Positions 57,005 to 64,000 of a stretch of 64,000 nucleotides of DNA are shown here, piece by piece. A program made the position numbers and the translations under genes. The stretch is from an uncultured Eggerthellaceae bacterium (GTDB taxonomy: Bacteria > Actinomycetota > Coriobacteriia > Coriobacteriales > Eggerthellaceae). Position 1 is the stretch's first letter; each line of letters begins with the position of its first letter. The DNA lies in assembly GCA_937892845.1 (NCBI GenBank), contig CALBGP010000028.1:186001-250000 (forward strand), in the 5' to 3' direction. The notes beneath the pieces were generated by a model. That model searched no databases. It worked only from the letters and a program-made list of their open reading frames with translations, and was not told where the DNA came from.

Positions 57005-57994
57005 ATGGATGCTGTTTTGAATTCTTCCTGCGGTGTTGCCTGTTCCGGACAATCCCAGGACGGTGTTTTGGATGTGGCGGTCATCGGTGCGGGCCCGGCG
57101 GGTCTGACCGCTGCGTTGTATGCCGCGCGAGCCGGCATGTCGGTTGCGGTGTTTGAGAAGCTGGGACCCGGCGGCCAGATGGTCACCACCGAGCATCTGG
57201 ATAACTACCCGGGGTTCGAAGACGGCGCTGAACCGTTCTCCCTGGCCTTCGCCATGGATGGCCAGGCCCGCAGATTCGGCTCCAAGACCGTCTCGGATGA
57301 GGTCGTAGGGCTGGATCTTTCCTCCGACGTCAAGAAGCTCACGTGCGCTTCCGGAGCCGAATACTTGGCTTGGACGGTAATCCTTGCCACAGGTGCATCT
57401 CCGCGGCGCTTGGGCCTCGAGGGCGAAGAGGCGCTGGTCGGGCGCGGCATATCGTATTGCGCCACCTGCGATGGCGGATTTTTCCGCGGCAAGAAGGTGG
57501 GGGTTGTGGGCGGCGGCAACACGGCTGTCGGCGATGCCCTCTACCTGTCGCGCATTGCCGAAGAGGTCCATCTCATCCATCGCCGCAATGAGCTGCGCGC
57601 CGATGCCGTCTATGTTGATGCGCTGCCCGCTGCAGCCAATGTCGCGTTTCACGGCAACACCCGCGTGACTGCCCTCCATGCAGGCCAAGACGGGCTTGCG
57701 TCGGTGACGCTTGCGGGCATAGATGAGGCTGGAGCCTCTGAAGCGGAGCTTGAGCTCGACGCCCTGTTCGTTGCCATCGGCAGCACCCCTAACACCGCGC
57801 TTCTGGACGGCGTTGGGGTCGATCGCGACCGGGCGGGCTATATCGTTGCGGACGAGACGTGCGTGACCTCGGTCGAAGGCCTGTTCGTGGCAGGGGATGC
57901 CCGTACCAAGGCTCTCCGACAGGTCATCACCGCCGCTTCCGATGGGGCGAACGCGGCCACTTCGGCCTTCGAATACATCTCCGTCCGCCGTTAA
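57005..57994 (+). CDS. trxB: thioredoxin reductase
   Basis: A 329-residue flavoprotein that reduces thioredoxin with NADPH. The FAD motif DVAVIGAGPAGLTAALYAARAG follows a 20-residue N-terminal extension; CATCDG is the redox-active disulphide (near residue 155); VGVVGGGNTAVGDALYL is the NAD(P)H site and GLFVAGDAR the second FAD contact. AGGAGG precedes the ATG. The NADPH-binding HRRNELRAD keeps the basic pair expected for NADPH use. It lies 123 nt after trxA beyond a terminator. Confidence 0.95.
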   Translation: MDAVLNSSCGVACSGQSQDGVLDVAVIGAGPAGLTAALYAARAGMSVAVFEKLGPGGQMVTTEHLDNYPGFEDGAEPFSLAFAMDGQARRFGSKTVSDEVVGLDLSSDVKKLTCASGAEYLAWTVILATGASPRRLGLEGEEALVGRGISYCATCDGGFFRGKKVGVVGGGNTAVGDALYLSRIAEEVHLIHRRNELRADAVYVDALPAAANVAFHGNTRVTALHAGQDGLASVTLAGIDEAGASEAELELDALFVAIGSTPNTALLDGVGVDRDRAGYIVADETCVTSVEGLFVAGDARTKALRQVITAASDGANAATSAFEYISVRR

Positions 57995-58102
57995 GGCGCT
58001 TGCCGCCGAAGAGACGCGCGGTCCTTCGCCTTATAATCGAAAGAAGCCGACGGCGCTTTGGTGCCTCGGCTTCAATTGCGTTATGAGGGAGGAAGAATTC
58101 AC

Positions 58103-59083
58103 ATGAGACGTATTCTGTCGAAAATTGCGGCCGTACTGAGCGCGGCTGTGCTGATGTGCGACCTGTTCGCCGCTGCCGGTTGCTCTGGCGGCGATTCTCA
58201 GAGTCAGGCTTCGGGATCCATGCGCATCGGTACCATGCAGACCGAGGATTCCCTTCCTTTCTGGGTTGCCCAGCAGCAAGACCTCTATCGTCAGAATGGC
58301 GTCGATGTGGAGATCATCACGTTCCAGAGCGCCCAAGAGCTTTCCACGGCATTCGCTGCCGGTGAAATCGATGCTGCCATGACCGACATCCAGGTCTCTG
58401 CTGCGCTTGTCGCCGGAGGTGTGGACCTGGATCTGGCGTGGGTGACTCTCGGCACCGATCCCTCTCAGGGCCGTTTCGGCATCATGACCTCCAGCTCTTC
58501 CGGCATCACGTCGCTCGAGGAGCTTGCGGGCGTGCCCATCGGCGTCGGGTCCAATACGGTGCCCGAATACGTGATGGACAAGCTCATGGCTGCGGCGGGC
58601 GTTTCAGAGGCTGATATTGTCGGCGAAGAGATCAAGAAGGTCCCCGTTCGCTACGAGGCCATGGCAAATGACCAGGTGGCAGCTGCGGCGCTGCCCGGCA
58701 GCCTGCTGGCGCTCGGCGAGGCGCAGGGCATGGTCCTGCTTGCCGACGACACGCAGGGTGAAAACATCAGCCAGTCTGTCCTCGCTGTGCGCGCATCATG
58801 GCTCAAGGATGGGGGAGAGCAGGTCCTCGACGGCGTCCGCAATGCGTGGAACCAGGCCGTTGATTCCATCAATGCGGACCCAGAGAGCTTCCGCGCCCTT
58901 CTGACCGAGAAGGCGAATCTGCCCGAACTGGTTGCGGGAACCTATCCGGTGGCCGTTTACCCGCAGGCTAGCGTTCCCACCCAGGATATGGTCGCCCCGG
59001 TTCTCGAATGGATGCAGGCGAAGGGCTATCTTTCGGCCAGCCTATCTTACGACCCTGCAACCGGGCAGCTGCGCCTCAGCTGA
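58103..59083 (+). CDS. substrate-binding lipoprotein (NMT1/SsuA/TauA-like)
   Basis: A 326-residue extracytoplasmic solute-binding protein. A lipobox (AAAGC, cysteine 27) follows a signal peptide, then a periplasmic-binding fold: MRIGTMQTEDSLPFWVAQQ, NGVDVEIITFQSAQEL and AAGEIDAAMTDIQV are typical of the NMT1/SsuA family that binds thiamin precursors, sulfonates, nitrate or aromatic acids. No permease or ATPase gene is adjacent, so it is an orphan component here. GGGAGGAAG sets the start at 58103. A strong terminator follows. Confidence 0.88.
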   Translation: MRRILSKIAAVLSAAVLMCDLFAAAGCSGGDSQSQASGSMRIGTMQTEDSLPFWVAQQQDLYRQNGVDVEIITFQSAQELSTAFAAGEIDAAMTDIQVSAALVAGGVDLDLAWVTLGTDPSQGRFGIMTSSSSGITSLEELAGVPIGVGSNTVPEYVMDKLMAAAGVSEADIVGEEIKKVPVRYEAMANDQVAAAALPGSLLALGEAQGMVLLADDTQGENISQSVLAVRASWLKDGGEQVLDGVRNAWNQAVDSINADPESFRALLTEKANLPELVAGTYPVAVYPQASVPTQDMVAPVLEWMQAKGYLSASLSYDPATGQLRLS

Positions 59084-59095
59084 TCCTCTGATGGC

Positions 59096-59131
59096 AAAGG
59101 GCTCCGATTCCACGCGGATCGGAGCCCTTTT
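59096..59131. terminator. bidirectional terminator
   Basis: AAAGGGCTCCGAT (59096-59108) pairs perfectly with ATCGGAGCCCTTT (59118-59130), loop 9 nt, then T. It lies between the lipoprotein and the convergent aldo/keto reductase genes. Confidence 0.85.
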
Positions 59132-59165
59132 CGTTTCGGAGGGAGATGGTGTTCGGCGGTGCGGT

Positions 59166-60287
59166 CTATCGGTGCTCGAAGAGTTTCGCCGCCTGTTCAA
59201 GCTGATCGATGATGCCGATCTTTTGGGGGCAGACGCGCTCGCATGCGCCGCATCCTATGCATAGGCTTGCTTCGCCGCCCGAGGTGTTCCAGTCGTAATT
59301 CTCCTGGGCCCGGTGCATATCGCCGAAGCGCGCCAGGATGTTCATGGATTCCAAGATGACGGGGATCTTCACACCTTCAGGGCATCCTTTGAGGCAGTAC
59401 CTGCAGTCCGTGCAGGGCACTCCGCCCGCATTGTGCAGGATTTCGCGCACGCGCTCTACGGCCTTCGATTCGGCGGGGTCAAGGGGGCGCGCTTGGCGGA
59501 ATGTGGCCACATTGTCCTCGAGCTGATCCATGGCGCTCATGCCGGAGAGCACGGCAAGCACCCCGGGCAGGCTTGCGCAGAAGCGCAGGGCCCATGACGC
59601 CATCGACGCTTCGGGATCCATCTCTTTGAAAACCTCGGCGGCTTTATCGGGGAGCTTGACCAGCGATCCTCCCTTGACCGGCTCCATGATGACTACCGGC
59701 AACCCATGGGCGCGCGCCGCTTCGTAGCACTTGCGCGACTCGATGAGCCCGCTCTCCCAGTCCGCATAGTTGATCTGCAGCTGGACGAAGTCCATGTCCG
59801 GATGCTTTTCCAGCACTTCCTCGAGTGCCGCCGCGTTGTCGTGGATGGAAAAGCCCAGGTGTTTGATGAGGCCCTGGCTGCGTTTTTCCGCCAGAAACTC
59901 CCAGATGCCGAAGTCTTCGAAGCATTGCGTGAGCTCGCCTCCCAGGTTGTGCAGGAGGTAGTAGTCGAAGTACTCAAGGCCGGTCCGCTTAAGGGACGTG
60001 TCGAACATGGCGTGCGCCTGCTGAGCATCTTTTGCCGCCCATGCGGGAAGCTTCGTGGCCACCGTGTATGCCTCGCGCGGATGGCGGTCAACCAGGGCCG
60101 CTTTGAGTTCGGACTCGGATTTTCCATCGTGGTAGCCGTACGCCGTATCGAAATAGGTGAACCCCGCTTCCAGGAACGCATCGACCATGGCGCAGATCTG
60201 ATCATGGTCGAATGTTTCGCCGTCCTCACCCTTGAAGGTGGGCAGCCTCATGAAGCCGAATCCCAGCGGGGCGAAGTCCTGTGCCAT
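59166..60287 (-). CDS. aldo/keto reductase with C-terminal 2x[4Fe-4S] ferredoxin domain
   Basis: A 373-residue redox enzyme. The TIM-barrel AKR part shows FDTAYGYHDGKSE (catalytic Asp and Tyr), VATKLP (Lys) and YYLLHNL (His). From residue about 295 a ferredoxin domain carries two clusters of cysteines, CTDCRYCLKGC and CIGCGACERVC, each positioned for a [4Fe-4S] cluster. Such fusions are common in anaerobes and their substrates are mostly unknown. It starts at 60287 and is divergent from the GNAT gene. The electron donor may be ferredoxin rather than NADPH. Confidence 0.9.
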   Translation of the reverse strand: MAQDFAPLGFGFMRLPTFKGEDGETFDHDQICAMVDAFLEAGFTYFDTAYGYHDGKSESELKAALVDRHPREAYTVATKLPAWAAKDAQQAHAMFDTSLKRTGLEYFDYYLLHNLGGELTQCFEDFGIWEFLAEKRSQGLIKHLGFSIHDNAAALEEVLEKHPDMDFVQLQINYADWESGLIESRKCYEAARAHGLPVVIMEPVKGGSLVKLPDKAAEVFKEMDPEASMASWALRFCASLPGVLAVLSGMSAMDQLEDNVATFRQARPLDPAESKAVERVREILHNAGGVPCTDCRYCLKGCPEGVKIPVILESMNILARFGDMHRAQENYDWNTSGGEASLCIGCGACERVCPQKIGIIDQLEQAAKLFEHR

Positions 60288-60361
60288 GGTTCCTCCGATC
60301 CATAGGTTCTGTTATTCTCGACCATTGCATTGTACATAGACTTCTGCGAGGTGGGTCCGTG

Positions 60362-60844
60362 ATGCATGTGGAGGAAATATTCGATGGCCGCAAGCGGTTT
60401 CTCGATCTGCTCCTTTTAGGAGATGAGCAGGAGGACATGGTTGACCGGTACCTGGAGCGCGGTCGCATGTTCGTTCTGTTCGATGGGGCAGCTGAGCCCG
60501 TTGCCCAGTGCGTGGCGGTGTTTCTCGAGGGGTACCCTGCTCCGGGGTCGGACGTTGCAATCGAGGGTGCCTGGGAGCTCAAAAACATTGCGGTTTGCCC
60601 TGAGCGTCAGGGTCGCGGTTACGGCAGGCTTCTCATCTCGCATCTGTTCGAGTCCATTCCTCAGATGACGGCCCTTTTCGCAGGAACCGGCGACAGCCCG
60701 CTCACGGTGCCGTTCTACCGCGCCTGCGGGTTCCGCGAATCCCATAGGTTGCCGGGGTTCTTCCTGGAAAACTACGACCATCCTATTTCCGAAGGCGGCG
60801 TGCAGCTGTCCGATATGGTGTATTTCGTCCGTATGCGCCCTTGA
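60362..60844 (+). CDS. GNAT-family N-acetyltransferase
   Basis: A 160-residue GNAT protein. NIAVCPERQGRGYGRLL holds the acetyl-CoA motif (RxxGxG/A as RQGRGYG), preceded by the beta-bulge strand AWELKNIAV; FYRACGFRESHR is the usual motif B end. The start at 60362 follows GAGGTGG; a GTG lies directly before it. Substrate unknown. It is 181 nt upstream of prfA, with the prfA promoter between. Confidence 0.85.
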   Translation: MHVEEIFDGRKRFLDLLLLGDEQEDMVDRYLERGRMFVLFDGAAEPVAQCVAVFLEGYPAPGSDVAIEGAWELKNIAVCPERQGRGYGRLLISHLFESIPQMTALFAGTGDSPLTVPFYRACGFRESHRLPGFFLENYDHPISEGGVQLSDMVYFVRMRP

Positions 60845-60898
60845 CGGCGCCCATTTCGACGCTTGGACATGGTCATACCGTGGGCGGATTCCGCGCGC

Positions 60899-60928
60899 TT
60901 CACCCGCTCTGCGTGCTCGTGATATAAT
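60899..60928 (+). promoter_or_regulatory. promoter of prfA
   Basis: TTCACC (60899-60904) and TATAAT (60923-60928) are 18 nt apart. The leader to ATG 61025 is about 90 nt with no clear structure. Confidence 0.6.
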
Positions 60929-61024
60929 TCCCAGTTACGAAAAACCAGAAGGCGGCGATGCCTGGCATTTCGTCGCGGCGCAATCGCCGTCCGCCATCCC
61001 ATACCATCACATGTAAGGATTGCC

Positions 61025-62083
61025 ATGCGCGAGAAACTTGAGAAGATCATCAGCAGCTACGGCGAATTGGAGGCCAAGCTCGGCGACCCCGCGGTGCTGT
61101 CCGACCAGAAGGAGTACACCCGCCTTTCGCGCGAGTTCTCCAACCAGGCTCCTCTTGTGGCGAAGGCGCGCGAGTACGTGCAGGCCTGCGCCGATATCGA
61201 CGACGCGAAGGAGATGCTTTCCGATCCTGACATGAAGGACTTCGCGCAGGAGACCATTGCTGCGGCGGAGGCTAAGCTGCCGGCCCTTGAGGAAGACATC
61301 AAGTTCATGCTCATCCCGTCCGATCCCGCCGATGAGAAGGACATCATCGTGGAGATCCGCGCGGCAGCCGGCGGCGATGAGGCCGCCATCTTCGCGGGGG
61401 ATCTCTACAAGATGTACGAGCGTTTCGCCGCATCCCAGGGCTGGAAGACCGAGACCATGGACGTGTCCCCCTCTGAAGCGGGCGGGTACAAGGAGATCCA
61501 GTTCAAGGTCAAGGGCGACAAAGTCTATTCCGTCATGAAGTTCGAATCCGGCGTGCATCGCGTGCAGCGCGTTCCCAAGACCGAAAGCCAGGGGCGCATC
61601 CATACCTCTACGGCAACGGTTGCGGTCTTGCCTGAGGCGGACGAAATCGATATCGAGATCAATGAGAACGATCTGCGCATCGACGTCTATCGTGCAGGTG
61701 GCCCCGGCGGCCAGTGCGTCAATACCACCGACTCGGCGGTGCGCATCACCCACCTGCCCTCCGGCCTGGTGGTTCAGTCCCAGGACCAGAAATCCCAGCT
61801 GCAGAACAAGATTGCCGCAATGGCGGTTCTGCGCGCCCGCCTTTATGAGAAGATGCTGGCCGAGCAGCAGGCTGCAGAAGGTGCCGAACGCCTTGCCCAG
61901 ATCGGCTCCGGTGACCGTGCAGAGAAGATCCGCACGTACAACGGACCTCAGGACCGCGTGACCGATCACCGCATCGGCTTCAATGGCACGTACAACGGCG
62001 TTCTCCTCGGCGACAACCTGGGCGACATCATCACGGCGCTTCAGGCGGCCGACCGTGCCCGCAAGCTTGAGCAGGCGGTCTAG
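61025..62083 (+). CDS. prfA: peptide chain release factor 1
   Basis: RF1 ends translation at UAA and UAG. In the 352-residue protein, AGGPGGQCVNTTDSAVR contains the universal GGQ motif that acts at the peptidyl-transferase centre, and RVPKTESQGRIHTSTATV contains the PxT-type stop-codon recognition loop (PKT) that separates RF1 from RF2. The length is normal. It has its own promoter and is followed after 41 nt by prmC, which methylates the GGQ glutamine, the usual arrangement. Confidence 0.98.
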   Translation: MREKLEKIISSYGELEAKLGDPAVLSDQKEYTRLSREFSNQAPLVAKAREYVQACADIDDAKEMLSDPDMKDFAQETIAAAEAKLPALEEDIKFMLIPSDPADEKDIIVEIRAAAGGDEAAIFAGDLYKMYERFAASQGWKTETMDVSPSEAGGYKEIQFKVKGDKVYSVMKFESGVHRVQRVPKTESQGRIHTSTATVAVLPEADEIDIEINENDLRIDVYRAGGPGGQCVNTTDSAVRITHLPSGLVVQSQDQKSQLQNKIAAMAVLRARLYEKMLAEQQAAEGAERLAQIGSGDRAEKIRTYNGPQDRVTDHRIGFNGTYNGVLLGDNLGDIITALQAADRARKLEQAV

Positions 62084-62124
62084 CTCGGGCCTGTGTTTAG
62101 AGGTTCGGCAGGAGGTTTCGGCAC

Positions 62125-62997
62125 GTGGCGAATGACATGTGGACGGTGAAGGCCGCACTCGATTGGTGCTGCGGTTATCTGGAGCGCAAGGGTGATGGGC
62201 ATGCCCGCCTTTCGGCGCAGTGGCTGCTCTCCCATGCCACGGGCCTTTCCCGGATAGAGGTCTATACCCATTTCGATCAGCCCCTTTCCCCGGCTGAGCG
62301 GGATATTCTCCGCGACGCCGTTCGCCGCAGGGGAGCGGGCGAGCCTTTGCAATACATCACAGGCACTGCGCCGTTTCGGCATCTGGACATCCATGTTGAG
62401 CCCGGGGTCCTCATTCCCCGGCCTGAGACGGAGATGCTTGTCGAGGTCGCCATCGCGGCTCTGGGTTCCCGCTCCGACGGGGCCTTTCGCGTCGCGGATG
62501 CGTGTACGGGCTCGGGTTGCGTGGCCTGTGCCATCGCCGACGAGCATCCGCAATGCAGTGTTTTCGCCACTGACATCTCGCCTGACGCCGTGCATATAGC
62601 CCGCGGCAACGTCGAGCGCCTGGGTTTGTCCGGGCGCATCGAGGTGTCCCAGGCAGACCTCCTTGAAGGCGCTTGCGCTCCCTTCGACCTGATCATCTCA
62701 AACCCCCCGTACATCCCTTCGTCTGTGATGGCGCAGCTTCCCGATGAGGTGTCGCTGCATGAGCCCCATCTGGCGCTCGATGGGGGAGAGGACGGGCTCG
62801 ATCTGTTTCGCCGTCTTGCCCGGCAGGCTGTTTGCCTGCTTGCCCCTGGCGGGGTTTTCGCCTGCGAGCTGCACGAAACATGTTTGGATGAGGCCGCTCG
62901 CGCAGCGCGTGGGCTCGGCTTCGACGACGTCCGCATAGAATGCGATCTGGCAGGACGCGAACGCATCCTTGTGGCCTGCGCCCCCGCTTGCTCCTGA
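62125..62997 (+). CDS. prmC: release factor glutamine methyltransferase
   Basis: PrmC (HemK) methylates the glutamine of the RF1/RF2 GGQ motif with S-adenosylmethionine. The 290-residue protein has an N-terminal helical domain, ADACTGSGCVACAIA as SAM-binding motif I, and ISNPPYIPSS with the NPPY motif that contacts the target glutamine. The GTG start at 62125 follows GGAGG (about 62110-62114). It is in an operon with prfA and 32 nt before the PNP gene. Confidence 0.96.
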   Translation: MANDMWTVKAALDWCCGYLERKGDGHARLSAQWLLSHATGLSRIEVYTHFDQPLSPAERDILRDAVRRRGAGEPLQYITGTAPFRHLDIHVEPGVLIPRPETEMLVEVAIAALGSRSDGAFRVADACTGSGCVACAIADEHPQCSVFATDISPDAVHIARGNVERLGLSGRIEVSQADLLEGACAPFDLIISNPPYIPSSVMAQLPDEVSLHEPHLALDGGEDGLDLFRRLARQAVCLLAPGGVFACELHETCLDEAARAARGLGFDDVRIECDLAGRERILVACAPACS

Positions 62998-63029
62998 TAT
63001 CCGTATCGCATATGGCGAAAGGAGTCATC

Positions 63030-63863
63030 ATGGCCGACCAGCTTACGCTGCACGACCGTCTGCACTGTGCTGCTGAGGCGGTTTCCGACCGTCTTTCAGG
63101 CCGCAGCCCCCAGGCTGCCCTCATTCTGGGCTCCGGGCTCAACCCCCTTGCCGAATCAATCGAAGACGCCGTTGCCATCCCCTTTGCAGAGGTCCCCTTC
63201 ATGCGGAAAAGCACCGCGAACGGCCATGTCGGACGCTTCGTCTGCGGGATGTTGGGTGGCGAATGCGTGCTGGCCATGCAGGGGCGTCTCCATGGCTATG
63301 AAGGGTATTCGGCCCAAGAGGTGGCGTTTCCCGTGTGGCTCATGGCCATGCTGGGGGTGAAGACCCTCATCACCACCAATGCTGCCGGCGCCATCAATGA
63401 GTCGTTTTCCGTCGGTGATTTCTGCATCATGTCCGATCAGATCAATCTGACCGGACGCAATCCTGTGGCCGATGCCGGGGCGGCGGAGCTTGCGCCGCGA
63501 TTCTTCTCCATGTTCGATGCCTTCGATCCCCATCTGCGCCAGATTGCGCGCAAGACCGCCGTGGCCCAGAAGGTCAGGGTGTGCGAAGGGGTCTATCTGG
63601 GCCTTCTGGGCCCTAGCTTCGAGACTCCCTCTGAAATCAGGGCGTTTCGCGCGCTGGGTGCCGATTCGGTGGCCATGAGCGTGTGCGAGGAGGTCATTGC
63701 CGCACGGCACGTAGGCATGCGCGTGCTAGGTATCTCGTTGCTTTCCAACATGGCTTGCGGCATCTCCGGCGCCTCGCCTTCTGACGCTGAGGTCATCGAT
63801 GTGGCCGCAACCCGAGAAGACGAATTCCGCCGCCTTATCACGGGTATAATCCAGTCCATGTGA
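63030..63863 (+). CDS. purine-nucleoside phosphorylase
   Basis: A 277-residue trimeric-type PNP that cleaves purine nucleosides with phosphate. Key regions: LILGSGLNPLAE (phosphate loop), NGHVGRFVCG and GRLHGYEGY (phosphate His), TTNAAGAINESF, GPSFETPSEIRAFRALGADSVAMSV (ribose/purine site) and SLLSNMACGI, with the Asn typical of inosine/guanosine-specific enzymes. The motif after MSV reads CEE rather than the common TxPE, a modest divergence at the purine pocket. GAAAGGAG (63016-63023) fixes the start at 63030. It closes the prfA-prmC unit. Confidence 0.93.
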   Translation: MADQLTLHDRLHCAAEAVSDRLSGRSPQAALILGSGLNPLAESIEDAVAIPFAEVPFMRKSTANGHVGRFVCGMLGGECVLAMQGRLHGYEGYSAQEVAFPVWLMAMLGVKTLITTNAAGAINESFSVGDFCIMSDQINLTGRNPVADAGAAELAPRFFSMFDAFDPHLRQIARKTAVAQKVRVCEGVYLGLLGPSFETPSEIRAFRALGADSVAMSVCEEVIAARHVGMRVLGISLLSNMACGISGASPSDAEVIDVAATREDEFRRLITGIIQSM

Positions 63864-63932
63864 ACCGTTCCGGGTGCTTTAGCCCGGTTACACCCCGGCT
63901 GTTTCGCCGCTGTTCGAATATAGGAGTGCACC

Positions 63933-64000
63933 ATGAAGGTTCTCGTCACCGACAAGATCGTAGACGAAGGCATTGCCATTCTGGAGCAGAAGGGGCACGA
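63933..64000 (+). CDS. serA: D-3-phosphoglycerate dehydrogenase, N-terminal fragment (partial at window end)
   Basis: Only the first 22 codons are in the window: MKVLVTDKIVDEGIAILEQK and onwards, the conserved N-terminal strand and helix of SerA, which commits 3-phosphoglycerate to serine synthesis. TAGGAG precedes the ATG. A TATAAT at 63845-63850, inside the end of the PNP gene, is a possible -10. The identification rests on a short segment, so other 2-hydroxyacid dehydrogenases are possible. Confidence 0.75.
   Translation, partial: MKVLVTDKIVDEGIAILEQKGH

Noticed and set aside
1..64000. CRISPR array, tRNA or rRNA genes
   Set aside because: No regularly spaced direct repeats, cloverleaf sequences or rRNA segments were noticed on reading the intergenic regions; a dedicated search (tRNAscan, CRISPR finder) was not possible here.

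Overview
The window is a stretch of chromosome from a high-GC Gram-positive bacterium, most likely an actinobacterium of the class Coriobacteriia (Eggerthella/Slackia-like). Reasons: rplO-secY-adk order, prfA-prmC, many secreted proteins with triple cell-wall-binding-2 (CWB2, PF04122) repeats, LicD/LicC/LicA phospho-aminoalcohol genes, and an [4Fe-4S] aldo/keto reductase typical of anaerobes. The assignment is an inference; no rRNA or tRNA is present to confirm it. I read about 47 protein genes and one frameshifted gene, with no insertion sequence, prophage or CRISPR array.

Layout. 208-2765: the distal end of the ribosomal spc operon (rplO, secY, adk), without the usual following map/infA. 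2852-12420: glf, a UDP-GlcNAc 4,6-dehydratase-like protein, two GT2 glycosyltransferases, two LicD proteins, a class V aminotransferase and a TarD-Gfo/Idh/MocA fusion. 12573-22751: CDP-ribitol synthesis (TarI, TarJ), a GT4 enzyme, Wzy-like polymerase, Wzz-like protein with a degenerate kinase domain, Wzx-like flippase, an opine-dehydrogenase-family protein and an amidohydrolase. 22853-30411: two three-domain winged-helix/LicC/LicA proteins, a stand-alone LicC, an EutH-type ethanolamine permease and two more LicD proteins. 30472-37268: an acyltransferase and a GtrA/GtrB/YfhO-type lipid-linked sugar modification set with a DUF2304 protein and another GT2. 37354-51132: six loci for exported proteins, five of them with CWB2 repeats (one plain, one with an L,D-transpeptidase, one with a glucosaminidase, one with subtilisin-propeptide-like domains, one with a CAP domain) plus a frameshifted relative; two membrane enzymes (an acyltransferase and a DUF6020-like protein) lie among them. 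51375-55346: an initiating PglC-like sugar transferase, a DegT/PglE-like aminotransferase and a third winged-helix/LicC/LicA protein. 55392-64000: ordinary functions (patatin, trxA, trxB, an orphan lipoprotein, aldo/keto reductase, GNAT, prfA, prmC, PNP, start of serA).

How the genes could work together. Dehydratase + aminotransferase + initiating transferase would make and load a 4-amino-4,6-dideoxy-HexNAc; TarIJ would supply CDP-ribitol; LicC/LicA would activate choline or ethanolamine; LicD would attach it; Wzx/Wzy would export and polymerise the repeat unit. This set resembles the pneumococcal type IV teichoic acid pathway, but the choline permease LicB is replaced by EutH, which abuts a LicC/LicA gene. 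My main hypothesis is an ethanolamine-salvaging, phosphoethanolamine-decorated teichoic-acid-like polymer, whose presence in the wall is read by the neighbouring CWB2 proteins. All enzyme specificities here are inferred from motifs and context only.
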